64,000 nucleotides of DNA from Campylobacter ornithocola (GTDB taxonomy: Bacteria; Campylobacterota; Campylobacteria; Campylobacterales; Campylobacteraceae), in contig NZ_CP053848.1 of assembly GCF_013201605.1 (NCBI RefSeq), positions 124,001 through 188,000 on the forward strand, written 5' to 3'. Made by a program: the position numbers and the translations under genes. Below, piece by piece: positions 1-7,923 of the stretch. Within the stretch, counting starts at the first letter, position 1. Each line of letters begins with the position of its first letter. Under the pieces are notes generated by a model. It saw nothing but the letters and a program-made list of their open reading frames with translations. It was not told the DNA's origin and did not search any database.

Positions 1-349
1 CACCTGCTGCTATGGCAGTTGTAAGTATAAATTTACCAGATTTTCTTAAAGCTATGGTTATTTTTGCAGTAAGTTTATCTGTATCTATTCTTTGCGGGGT
101 ATCATTAATGATTTTTCCTATAGCAACAACTTTTCTATTGGAGTTGTTTAAATTCGCAAAAGCAGGGTCATTAAGTAAGCTTTGTATCATATCTTCAGCG
201 GTTTTTTCAAAGTCTTCTCTATCAAGCCCCAAAGTAAGTGCATCACCTTGAACTTTTTGCGAAGCTTTGCCATCGGTGTATTTTGGTTGTGAAGAACAAG
301 CACTAAAAATCAAAAGTGCAAAAAACATAAAAAACAAACTTTTTTTCAT
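1..349 (-). CDS. LpoB-like penicillin-binding protein activator lipoprotein (3' end cut by window edge)
   Basis: The reading frame starts at ATG 347-349 and is still open at position 1, so only the first 116 codons are visible. The N-terminus is a lipoprotein signal peptide with lipobox FSAC (Cys18). After a short linker comes a block with VVAIGKIINDTPQRIDTD and ALRKSGKF, which resembles the LpoB / PF13036 family of outer-membrane lipoproteins that stimulate peptidoglycan synthases. A strong AAGGAGGT ribosome site (353-360) overlaps the stop codon of the upstream TPR lipoprotein, so the two are cotranscribed and probably translationally coupled. I recall Cj0091 as the C. jejuni counterpart. 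The family call is from motif resemblance only. Confidence 0.72.
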   Translation of the reverse strand, partial: MKKSLFFMFFALLIFSACSSQPKYTDGKASQKVQGDALTLGLDREDFEKTAEDMIQSLLNDPAFANLNNSNRKVVAIGKIINDTPQRIDTDKLTAKITIALRKSGKFILTTAIAAG

Positions 350-358
350 TTTACCTCC

Positions 359-1705
359 TTATTGCTCTTTAATTTTATAAACAATATTTGAATTTGGCAT
401 GAAAGATCTTATCATTAAAATGTAATTTTTATCTTTTTCTAATTCATCTTCAAAGATTATTTTTTCTTTATTATCATAAATTTTAACTAGACCTTCATTT
501 TTTAACATTAAAATACTAGCACTTTTTGGTAAAGCTTGCCACATTCTAAGATCTGCTTTGTTGATTAATATAGTGCTAACGGTGCTTATAAAAGATAAAA
601 AACCAGTAGAATCGTTATTTGCTATAGCTAAATTGATAGAAGTTTTAAGAGCACTTGAAGCTAGGGTTTTCATCACCATAGAAGGCAAAAGAGTTTTAAA
701 TTCACTTGCTATAATATCATCAAAATAAATTAAATTTTGTGTTTTTTCACCTTGGCTTTGTAAGAATTTATAAGAAGCGTTTCTTGATTTTAAATAAGCA
801 AAAGCTACACTAATGTTTGCAAGATTATCATTAAAAATAAATGGCAAAGTAAGATGAAATTCTTCTTTTGTAACACTAAAGCCATCTTCATAGACAATAA
901 AAATATATTTTTGTTGAGGGAAATTTGTTTTTAAATGAGTAAATTTTTCAAACACTTGAAATTGTTTTTGAAGCTGTGTATTTTTTATATCACTTAAGGC
1001 TACTTCTTTTAAAAGATCATAGGCTTTAATATAGTCTTTATCGAAAAAGAAAAATAAGGCACTAAGATAAGTAGCATAGATATTAGTATAGTTTTTGTTT
1101 GCATTAAATGCGTCAAGAAGATTATCATATTGTTTATAGATAGGGGTTAAATTTTGTTGAAAGCTAGCATATATTTTTTTGTCTTTTTTAAGTTCTTTTT
1201 GATATTCTTCTTGTGCTTTTTGTATGTAATCGTAAAAATATTCTTTCATTCTATCTTGTCTATATAAAGCTCGGTTGAATTCCACTCTTGCATTTTTAAA
1301 ATCTCCTAAGCTCATATAGTTTAAACCTTTATAGGTGTTTAACATGATCCGTTCATAAAAATAACCTTGATAGTTATTAATGGTATCATTGAGCAAAATT
1401 TCACTAAAATTTTTAGTGGTTTTTTGAATATCACTTTGCAAATCTACATCATATTTATAAGCTTCTTCTGCTTTATCAAAAAATGTATTGCTTTTTTCAT
1501 AATCTTTACAAACTCTTGCTAAGGAAGCTAGATTTAATCCTGTGTATATTGTATCTTTTTCTGCTTTGTTTAAAGCTAGCATGCCTTCATTGCACTGCTT
1601 GTTTATAAAAGCTTTTTCATAAAAAAAATTAACATTGGCATGATTTGAACAAGCACTTAAAAAAAATAAAACAAAAAGGTAAAAACAAGAATAAAAAAGC
1701 TTCAT
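359..1705 (-). CDS. TPR-containing lipoprotein (Cj0089-like)
   Basis: This 448-residue protein begins with a lipoprotein signal peptide and lipobox FLSAC (Cys19), so it should be membrane-anchored on the periplasmic side. The rest is mostly helical. TPR-like helix pairs are visible around residues 130-155 (motif YMSLGDFKNARVEFNRAL) and 210-235. The C-terminal third is beta-rich. It lies 10 nt upstream of the LpoB-like gene in the same direction, which suggests a joint role in envelope or peptidoglycan assembly, as TPR lipoproteins (LpoA, NlpI) have elsewhere. That role is inferred. It resembles C. jejuni Cj0089, whose function I do not know. Confidence 0.75.
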   Translation of the reverse strand: MKLFYSCFYLFVLFFLSACSNHANVNFFYEKAFINKQCNEGMLALNKAEKDTIYTGLNLASLARVCKDYEKSNTFFDKAEEAYKYDVDLQSDIQKTTKNFSEILLNDTINNYQGYFYERIMLNTYKGLNYMSLGDFKNARVEFNRALYRQDRMKEYFYDYIQKAQEEYQKELKKDKKIYASFQQNLTPIYKQYDNLLDAFNANKNYTNIYATYLSALFFFFDKDYIKAYDLLKEVALSDIKNTQLQKQFQVFEKFTHLKTNFPQQKYIFIVYEDGFSVTKEEFHLTLPFIFNDNLANISVAFAYLKSRNASYKFLQSQGEKTQNLIYFDDIIASEFKTLLPSMVMKTLASSALKTSINLAIANNDSTGFLSFISTVSTILINKADLRMWQALPKSASILMLKNEGLVKIYDNKEKIIFEDELEKDKNYILMIRSFMPNSNIVYKIKEQ

Positions 1706-1742
1706 AAAATCCCTTTTTTAGTGTAAATTTAAAAAAATAAGT

Positions 1743-1748
1743 TATAAT
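1743..1748 (+). promoter_or_regulatory. -10 element for tRNA-Ser
   Basis: A perfect TATAAT lies 10 nt before the first base of tRNA-Ser, in AT-rich sequence without a clear -35 box. That is usual for Campylobacter sigma-70 promoters. Confidence 0.6.
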
Positions 1749-1758
1749 TTTCATTTTT

Positions 1759-1846
1759 AGAGAGGTGTCCGAGTGGTCGAAGGAGCACGCCTGGAACGCG
1801 TGTGTGGGGCAACTCACCGAGGGTTCGAATCCCTTCCTCTCTGCCA
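1759..1846 (+). tRNA. tRNA-Ser (anticodon GGA)
   Basis: This 88-nt cloverleaf has acceptor strands AGAGAGG / CCTCTCT, discriminator G and an encoded CCA at 1844-1846. The anticodon stem CACGC/GCGTG encloses loop CTGGAAC, giving anticodon GGA, which reads UCC/UCU serine codons. A long variable arm typical of class II tRNAs follows, then a GGTTCGAATC T-loop. The opposite-strand metalloprotease gene ends at the very next base (1847). Confidence 0.97.
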
Positions 1847-2491
1847 CTATGCACTTTTGTTGTATTGACTTCCTATATAATCTTGTGATGAGTTTTGAGT
1901 GTATGATTTTATGGCCTTGGAATTTGAATTTTCTTTCTCTTCATTTTCATTTTTACTTTTTTCGTTTTGTACTTTTAACTCTTCTGCTTTTAATTTAGCT
2001 TGTTCTGTGCGAGCATCATTTTGCATTTGCATGGCATTAGCTGCTACTTTGTAATCTTGAGGACTAGGATCAGCTGGTGCCATAGCTGCAGCAATTACTT
2101 GCATAGCATTGGCTATGGTTTCTTCAGGGGTGTTGCCTTTTTGCATTCTTATAGGAACTTCCCCTTCAACCGCATACATTTTATTATCAGGACCTCTTGT
2201 GTAGCCAAAACTTGCACCTCCTGCTAGGGCTCCGCCAGCGGCTTGGTGTGCTGCCTCATGAGCTCTTACTTCTCTATCAATTTTTTCAAGCTCTCTTACT
2301 TGTTTTATTTCTTCATTACTTAGATCTTTACCATTTACTTTTTGGGTTTTTTCATCTTTTTCTTGTTCTTTTTTGTTTTCTGTTGTTTGTTGCAGGTTTT
2401 CTTTTTCAGAAATATTTTCTTTAACTTCTTCTCTATTTTGATAAGGATTTTGTATATAAAAGGCATTGTTATAACTTGAGCTAATTTGCAT
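1847..2491 (-). CDS. SprA-related putative zinc metalloprotease
   Basis: This 214-residue protein belongs, by its motifs, to the SprA-related family (PF12118), annotated as putative metalloproteases in Campylobacterota. A HEAAH zinc-binding motif (HExxH) lies at residues 78-82, followed by an Ala/Gly-rich stretch and FGYTRGPDNKMYAVEGEVPI, the conserved family block. The first 75 and last 50 residues are charged, Lys/Glu-rich and low in complexity. I chose ATG 2489-2491 because AAGGA sits about 7 nt upstream; an in-frame ATG at 2533 lacks a ribosome site. There is no signal peptide. The substrate is unknown. The stop codon abuts the 3' end of the convergent tRNA-Ser. Confidence 0.75.
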   Translation of the reverse strand: MQISSSYNNAFYIQNPYQNREEVKENISEKENLQQTTENKKEQEKDEKTQKVNGKDLSNEEIKQVRELEKIDREVRAHEAAHQAAGGALAGGASFGYTRGPDNKMYAVEGEVPIRMQKGNTPEETIANAMQVIAAAMAPADPSPQDYKVAANAMQMQNDARTEQAKLKAEELKVQNEKSKNENEEKENSNSKAIKSYTQNSSQDYIGSQYNKSA

Positions 2492-2598
2492 TATAAAATC
2501 CTTTTTTAATATAGTTTTATATTTGTAGCACAAAAAAGTTAAAAAATATATAAAAATTTATAAAATAAGCATTTTATGAAATGTTAAGCAAAATAAAG

Positions 2599-2604
2599 TA
2601 TAAT
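2599..2604 (+). promoter_or_regulatory. -10 element for tRNA-Met
   Basis: A TATAAT lies 20 nt before the mature tRNA-Met 5' end. The transcript would therefore carry a short leader that is trimmed away. Confidence 0.5.
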
Positions 2605-2624
2605 TTTAACTTCTTTTAATTTAT

Positions 2625-2701
2625 GTCAGGGTAGCTCAGCTGGCTAGAGCGCTGGTCTCATAAGCCGGAGGTCGGGAGTTCAAGTCTCCCCCTTGACACC
2701 A
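2625..2701 (+). tRNA. tRNA with CAT anticodon, probably elongator tRNA-Met
   Basis: This 77-nt cloverleaf pairs GTCAGGG with CCTTGAC in the acceptor stem and has discriminator A and encoded CCA (2699-2701). The anticodon loop CTCATAA gives anticodon CAT. The first base pair is G-C rather than the mismatched C-A of initiator tRNA, and the anticodon stem lacks the three G-C pairs of initiators, so it is elongator Met or a lysidine-modified tRNA-Ile. The sequence alone does not settle which. The convergent ktrA stop codon begins at the next base (2702). Confidence 0.9.
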
Positions 2702-3343
2702 TCAGTATTCATATTGATTTAATTCTTCTTGAGTTCCAAGTAGCATTAATATATCATTTAAATAAGCAGTGTTATCTAAATTTGGCATAATACTCCAAAC
2801 ATCATTTTGTTTATGTGCAATGACTTTTAAATTTTGTCCAATAGATTGCAAAGTTTTTCCTGCTAAATTTTCATCTATTAAAAGTTTTGCCACCTTAATA
2901 GTGTTAGCTGAAAGATCAATGATTTCAAAATTTGGATTAGTAATAAGAATTTTAGCCAAACGTTTTGCAGATTCTTTTTCAGGGTAGATGACTTTATTCA
3001 CTCCAAGTTTTGAAAGAATTTGTCCGTGTGTAGAAGAATTTGCTTTAGCAATGATATTTTTTACCCCTATTTCTTTTAAAGCCATAAAAGTAAGAATACT
3101 TGATTCTAAATTTTCACCTATACTGAGTATTACAACATCAGCATTTGCATAGCCTGCTTCTTTTAAAGCTGTAGTGTGAGTAGAATCTAAAATATAGGCA
3201 AAATCTGCATAATCTTGAAGCTCTTTTACTGCTTCTTCATCAATATCTGAAATAATAACTCTCTTGCCCTGATCAATAAGTTCTTTTGCCAAAACTGAAC
3301 CAAACCTCCCAAGTCCTATAACACCATAAGTTTCTTTTTTCAT
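2702..3343 (-). CDS. ktrA: KtrA/TrkA-family potassium channel regulatory subunit
   Basis: This 213-residue protein is the cytoplasmic RCK gating subunit of a Ktr potassium uptake system. The N-terminal Rossmann domain shows GLGRFG near residues 11-16, followed by an acidic ISDIDEE nucleotide-binding strand end. A TrkA_C-like domain occupies roughly residues 135-210. Such proteins form octameric rings that bind ATP/ADP or NAD(H) and open the membrane subunit. Its start overlaps the 3' end of ktrB by 4 nt (ATGA), a translationally coupled pair. About 215 residues is normal for KtrA, as against about 450 for the duplicated TrkA. Confidence 0.9.
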   Translation of the reverse strand: MKKETYGVIGLGRFGSVLAKELIDQGKRVIISDIDEEAVKELQDYADFAYILDSTHTTALKEAGYANADVVILSIGENLESSILTFMALKEIGVKNIIAKANSSTHGQILSKLGVNKVIYPEKESAKRLAKILITNPNFEIIDLSANTIKVAKLLIDENLAGKTLQSIGQNLKVIAHKQNDVWSIMPNLDNTAYLNDILMLLGTQEELNQYEY

Positions 3344-4683
3344 AGTATAATTTTTCCTTTTGGATAATTTAAATATTTTTCTTTTTCTTTAAAAAATATG
3401 CTGAATAAAAATGCAAGTACACCCACTCTACCACTAAGCATAAGCAAAATGATGATTAGCTTACTTTCAGAATTAAAAAGTGCACTAAGTGATAAAGTTC
3501 CACCATCTCCTACTGAAACTCCTACAGTGGCAAATGCTGAGCTTGTTTCAAAAAGTAAAGGTAAAAAGCTTTTATTGTCTTCTATCAAAGATAAAAGCAA
3601 TACACAAGTGATGATATATACAATAGAGCTTACTGCTATAACAAAAGCTTTATTGATAGTTTCTGCAGGAATTTCAAAGTTGAAAATTCTTGTGCTAGCA
3701 TCCTTGATGCTCCAATAAGCATAGATTAACAATACAGCAATAGTAGTTACTTTAATACCTCCAGCAGTTCCCCCAGGTGCTCCCCCTATAATCATAAATA
3801 AAGATCCAAAAAACAAACTTGCATCTTTAAAGGTGCTAAGATCAAGAGTGTTAAATCCTGCAGTTCGATAGTTTACAGCTGTAAAATATGCACTCATGAT
3901 TTTATCAAATACTGAAAATTCTCCTATGCTTTTTGGATTGTGATATTCAAATAAAAAAACCACCAAGCTTGCAAAAATGATCAATATAACAGTAGAAATC
4001 AAGACAAGTTTTGTATGTAAACTTAAAGTTGCAAAACGCTTTTTGGAAAAAAAGTATAATTCTAATAATACAAAATAACCCAAGCCTCCAATGATGATCA
4101 AAGAGGTAATAATGAAATTAATCCAAAAGTCGCTTCTATAAGACATTAAACCGCTTTCAAATATACTAAAACCAGCATTATTAAAAGCAGAAATAGAATG
4201 AAAAACACTAGCCCATAAAGCCTCGCTTAAATTCATATCAAGTTTAAATCTTAAAAATAATAAAACAGCACCTATAAGCTCAATAGCAAATACAAAAAAT
4301 AAAACCTTTTTTAAAAATCCTACAAGCCCATCAGCACTAGGATAAATCAAGGATTCTCTTAAGAGATTTTTTTCTCCAAAACTCATTTTTTTACGCACTA
4401 AAATATATAAAGCCATAGCTATGCTCATATAGCCTAAGCCGCCTATTTGGATAAGTAGTAAAACAACAAGTTGTCCATAAAAGCTAAAATCCAATGAAGT
4501 ATTTAATACAATAAGTCCTGTCATGCTTACAGCTGAAGCACTGGTAAAAAATGCATCTAAAAAAGATATAGGTTTAGTGTGCATAATAGGAAGCATAAGG
4601 ATAAAAGTACCAAAAAGCGCTATAAGTATATAGCCTATAAATAAAATTCTTATATTTTTTCTATCTAAAGATAATTTTGTCAT
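3340..4683 (-). CDS. ktrB: KtrB/TrkH-family potassium transporter membrane subunit
   Basis: This 447-residue integral membrane protein belongs to the Trk/Ktr/HKT superfamily, in which four M1-P-M2 repeats form one potassium pore. Pore-loop segments can be recognised around TGLIVLNT, NNAGFSIF, RTAGFNTLD and TVGVSVGDGG, each with the conserved filter glycine. It is translationally coupled to ktrA downstream, so the pair should form a complete sodium-dependent K+ uptake system in the inner membrane. Length and topology are normal for KtrB. Confidence 0.9.
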   Translation of the reverse strand: MTKLSLDRKNIRILFIGYILIALFGTFILMLPIMHTKPISFLDAFFTSASAVSMTGLIVLNTSLDFSFYGQLVVLLLIQIGGLGYMSIAMALYILVRKKMSFGEKNLLRESLIYPSADGLVGFLKKVLFFVFAIELIGAVLLFLRFKLDMNLSEALWASVFHSISAFNNAGFSIFESGLMSYRSDFWINFIITSLIIIGGLGYFVLLELYFFSKKRFATLSLHTKLVLISTVILIIFASLVVFLFEYHNPKSIGEFSVFDKIMSAYFTAVNYRTAGFNTLDLSTFKDASLFFGSLFMIIGGAPGGTAGGIKVTTIAVLLIYAYWSIKDASTRIFNFEIPAETINKAFVIAVSSIVYIITCVLLLSLIEDNKSFLPLLFETSSAFATVGVSVGDGGTLSLSALFNSESKLIIILLMLSGRVGVLAFLFSIFFKEKEKYLNYPKGKIIL

Positions 4684-4743
4684 GTTAATTCTTTTGAAAT
4701 TAAAAATATTTTACTTAAGATTGGTTAATAAATAAAAGAAAGA

Positions 4744-4770
4744 AACTTTCCACTATAAAAGTGGAAAGTT
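4744..4770 (-). terminator. Terminator downstream of dcuA
   Basis: AACTTTCCAC (4744-4753) and GTGGAAAGTT (4761-4770) form a perfect 10-bp stem with a 7-nt loop, 7 nt after the dcuA stop on the minus strand. A T-rich run follows. It separates aspA-dcuA from ktrBA. Confidence 0.8.
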
Positions 4771-4776
4771 AGAGTA

Positions 4777-6111
4777 TTAAAGCATTCCTACTGCTAAGAA
4801 ACCTAGAGCAACAGCTATAGCTATAGCTAATACACCAGGTATAAAGAATGCATGGTTAAATATAAATTTTCCAATTCTTGTTGTGCCTGTATCATCCATT
4901 TGAACCGCACCTAATAAAGTAGGATAAGTTGGAAGTACAAAAAGTGCTGAAACGGCAGCAAAACAAGCAACTAGCATATAAGAATCAGCTGGATTTGTAG
5001 CCGAAATTCCTAATGCAGCAATGATAACTGGAACGATAGCTTTTGCAGTAGCTGCTTGAGAATATAAAAGCATACTAGCAAAGAAGAAAGCAACTGCAAG
5101 CATTGCTGGAGTTTGTTTTACCCATTCACCTGCTACTTCTTTAATGCCGGCTTCGTGACCTGCAACGAAAGTATTTCCAAGCCAAGCAACACCAAATACA
5201 CATACACAAGCTGTCATACCTGATTTAAATACACTTGTATCTAAAATTTTTGCAGGTTCAACTTTACATAAGAATGTAATTAAAGTCGCAGCAGTTAATA
5301 AGAAACTCATAATCGCAGCATCTCTTGGGATAACTACTGGATCAATCCATTTGATATTGTTAGAAATTGCTGTAGCATAAAGAACAACTGCTAATACTGT
5401 GAATAAGAAAATAGCAACTGAAAGTTTTGCGCCTGGTTTATCTTCACTTTGTAAAACATCAGAAGCACTTTTTACAAGACCAGCTTTTAAGCGTTCTTGA
5501 TATACAGGGTCTTTACTAAGATCCATAGGAGTGATTAAGCTTACAATGAAAGCTGTAATCATACAAGCAGCAAAAGTAGTTACAATCCAAATACCAATTA
5601 ATGCAGGATAGTTCCAACCAAGTGGTTCTAATACACCTGTCATATAAACAACAGCAGCACTAACAGGAGAAGCTGTAATACCAATTTGAGAAGCAACAAC
5701 CATTAATGAAAGTGGAACTGATGGTTTGATGTTTTGTGATTTTGCAACATCAATAACAACAGGCATTAATGAAAATACAGCATTACCAGTACCTGCTAAA
5801 ATAGTAAGTAACCAACCGCAAGCTGGTGCAAGGTAGTTAATAAATCTTGGATGTTTACGTAAAATTCTTTCGGTAACTTTTACCATATAATCCAAACCAC
5901 CCGCTTGTTGCATTGCTGAAATTGCAGCAATTGCTGCAGCAATGATTAAGATAACATCCCAAGGAATATTACCTGGCTTCATACCTAAAACAAGACCTAA
6001 AATAACAACACCCAAACCTCCAGCATAGCCTATCGCTATGCCACCAAGGCGGATACCTATAAATATTGCCCCAAGGAAGACAACAAGTTGTAAAATAATC
6101 ATAATATCCAT
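4777..6111 (-). CDS. dcuA: Anaerobic C4-dicarboxylate transporter DcuA
   Basis: This 444-residue inner-membrane protein is made almost entirely of hydrophobic helices (about 10-12 segments) and matches the Dcu family in length and features, such as the GTGNAVFSLMPVVIDVA block and the C-terminal hydrophobic segment. DcuA exchanges aspartate or fumarate for succinate. It follows aspA by 18 nt with no terminator between them, so uptake of aspartate and its deamination to fumarate are expressed together. Fumarate then feeds the TCA cycle or fumarate respiration. A strong hairpin follows the stop codon. Confidence 0.93.
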   Translation of the reverse strand: MDIMIILQLVVFLGAIFIGIRLGGIAIGYAGGLGVVILGLVLGMKPGNIPWDVILIIAAAIAAISAMQQAGGLDYMVKVTERILRKHPRFINYLAPACGWLLTILAGTGNAVFSLMPVVIDVAKSQNIKPSVPLSLMVVASQIGITASPVSAAVVYMTGVLEPLGWNYPALIGIWIVTTFAACMITAFIVSLITPMDLSKDPVYQERLKAGLVKSASDVLQSEDKPGAKLSVAIFLFTVLAVVLYATAISNNIKWIDPVVIPRDAAIMSFLLTAATLITFLCKVEPAKILDTSVFKSGMTACVCVFGVAWLGNTFVAGHEAGIKEVAGEWVKQTPAMLAVAFFFASMLLYSQAATAKAIVPVIIAALGISATNPADSYMLVACFAAVSALFVLPTYPTLLGAVQMDDTGTTRIGKFIFNHAFFIPGVLAIAIAVALGFLAVGML

Positions 6112-6129
6112 GATTAAACTCCTAAGTTA

Positions 6130-7542
6130 TTAAGCTTTTCTTTTTTCTGTCATATGAGGATTTAACATATTTTCTGGTGTTAAAATCTCATCAATTTTTT
6201 CTTTTGGTAAGTAACCTCTTTCAAGACAAATATCACCAACTGCTTTACCAGTTTCTAAAGCTTCTTTGGCAATGCTTGCAGATTTTTCATAACCTAAAAC
6301 AGGGTTGAATGCAGTTACTATACCGATTGAATTTAGCACTAATTTTTTGCAATTTTCAGGATTTGCCTTTAATCCTTTAACAGCTTTTTCGGCTAAAGTT
6401 TTCATAGCATTTTCTAGTAATACTATAGAGTTGAACAATCCATAAGCAATACCTGGTTCAAATGCATTAAGTTCAAATTCTCCTCTTTCAGAGCAAAGCA
6501 TGATGGTAACATCATTACCTATAACTTCATAGCAAGCTTCACCTACAGCTTCGCAAATTACAGGATTTACTTTACCTGGCATAATAGAACTACCTGGCTG
6601 CATAGCAGGCAAGCTAATTTCGGCCAAACCACATCTTGGACCTGAATTCATTAATCTTAGGTCATTTGCAATTTTAGAAAGTCTAACTGCTGCAGTTTTT
6701 AAAGCACCACTTACATGAACAAAATCAGCTGTATCTTGAGTAGCTGCAATAAAATCTTCAGCCGGTTTAAATTCAACACCAGTAATTTCTTTTAATTTTT
6801 TCTCAACCACAAATTTGTAATCAGGGTGACAGTTAATTCCTGTACCAATAGCTGTTGCACCAAGATTTAAATAAGTCATAGAATCACGAGCTGCTGTGAT
6901 TTTTTCAATATCGCTTTTAATATAGCTAGCAAAAGCATTGAAGGTATTTCCTAAAGTTGTAGGAACCGCATCTTCAAGTTCTGTTCTACCCATTTTAATG
7001 ATATCTTTATATTCTTTAGCTTTAACTTCTAATTCAGCTTTTAAATTTTCCATAGCTTTTAAAAGATCGCTAAGTTTTGCATAGGTTGCTACTTTGATTG
7101 AGCTTGGATAAGTATCATTTGTAGATTGACCTAAGTTTGTATGATCATTTGGATGAAGGTATTGATATTCACCTTTTTTATGTCCCATACTTTCAAGAGC
7201 AATGTTAGTGATAACTTCGTTGGTATTCATATTTGTACTAGTACCAGCACCACCTTGGATCATATCTACTACAAATTGATCTAAAAATTCACCAGCGATT
7301 AATCTATCACAAGCTTTAGCAATGGCATCAGCTTTGTCAGCATCAAGAACTCCAACTTCTTTGTTAGCAAGAGCAGCTGCTTTTTTAACTTGAGCAAAAG
7401 CTTTTACAAAATAAGGGTAATCTTGTAATTTTCTACCACTCATATGAAAATTCTCTAGTGCTCTAAAAGTTTGCACTCCATAATAAACTTCATCAGAAAT
7501 CTCTAGTTCACCAATAAAGTCGTGTTCTTTTCTTGTTCCCAT
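6130..7542 (-). CDS. aspA: Aspartate ammonia-lyase
   Basis: This 470-residue cytosolic enzyme deaminates L-aspartate to fumarate and ammonia, a central step in amino-acid-based growth of Campylobacter. It shows the fumarase/aspartase signature loop GSSIMPGKVNP near residue 320, with the catalytic serine, and upstream substrate-binding motifs GAGTSTNMNTNEV and NDTYPSS. Length is normal for the family. An ACAAGGAGT ribosome site precedes the ATG. It heads an operon with dcuA and has its own promoter in the long upstream spacer. Confidence 0.96.
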   Translation of the reverse strand: MGTRKEHDFIGELEISDEVYYGVQTFRALENFHMSGRKLQDYPYFVKAFAQVKKAAALANKEVGVLDADKADAIAKACDRLIAGEFLDQFVVDMIQGGAGTSTNMNTNEVITNIALESMGHKKGEYQYLHPNDHTNLGQSTNDTYPSSIKVATYAKLSDLLKAMENLKAELEVKAKEYKDIIKMGRTELEDAVPTTLGNTFNAFASYIKSDIEKITAARDSMTYLNLGATAIGTGINCHPDYKFVVEKKLKEITGVEFKPAEDFIAATQDTADFVHVSGALKTAAVRLSKIANDLRLMNSGPRCGLAEISLPAMQPGSSIMPGKVNPVICEAVGEACYEVIGNDVTIMLCSERGEFELNAFEPGIAYGLFNSIVLLENAMKTLAEKAVKGLKANPENCKKLVLNSIGIVTAFNPVLGYEKSASIAKEALETGKAVGDICLERGYLPKEKIDEILTPENMLNPHMTEKRKA

Positions 7543-7592
7543 GATGTACTCCTTGTGGGTTTTATTTAAGTTTTATTTATAAACTTATCGGT

Positions 7593-7598
7593 ATTATA
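7593..7598 (-). promoter_or_regulatory. -10 element of the aspA-dcuA operon
   Basis: On the minus strand TATAAT occurs about 50 nt before the aspA start codon. No -35 box stands out, as is common for Campylobacter housekeeping promoters. Confidence 0.5.
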
Positions 7599-7892
7599 TA
7601 ACAATTTCTTACAAAAGTATCAAAAAATTTCTAAATTTTATTAATTTTAATAAAAATATATAAAATAATATAGGGTAATTAATATCCATTTTATAAAATT
7701 CAAAAGTCTTAAAAAATTATTTACAATTATTTTTTATTTTATATTTATCTTTAAAAGCGGATTATTTTAATAAGTATTCTTTTTGATGTTGATAAAAATT
7801 GTAGCTATTGTGAAAATATTTTTATTAAAGTAAACATAAATTGTTATGCATAAAAATTAGACTAAATAAAATGCAGATCTTCCAACTAACTA

Positions 7893-7917
7893 AACTAAAC
7901 CCTTAATGGGTTTAGTT
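7893..7917 (-). terminator. Terminator downstream of the chemoreceptor gene
   Basis: AACTAAACCC (7893-7902) and GGGTTTAGTT (7908-7917) form a perfect 10-bp stem with a 5-nt loop, beginning 6 nt past the stop codon of the minus-strand chemoreceptor gene. The U tract is weak. Confidence 0.65.
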
Positions 7918-7923
7918 AATTAT

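Larger units (their letters stand above)
7543..7923. other. 381-nt AT-rich spacer between aspA and the chemoreceptor gene
   Basis: No reading frame of credible size is visible here. The end near 7543 holds the aspA ribosome site and -10 box, and the end near 7923 holds the terminator of the chemoreceptor gene. The middle (about 7620-7880) is very AT-rich with no repeat or RNA fold I could recognise. It leaves room for upstream regulator sites controlling aspA. Confidence 0.6.

Noticed and set aside
1765..1998. 77-residue plus-strand reading frame beginning inside tRNA-Ser
   Set aside because: It overlaps the tRNA and runs antisense to the metalloprotease gene. It is a chance frame.
2000..2424. 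Two plus-strand frames rich in Leu/Cys opposite the metalloprotease gene
   Set aside because: They mirror the Glu/Lys-rich codons of the real gene and have no ribosome site.
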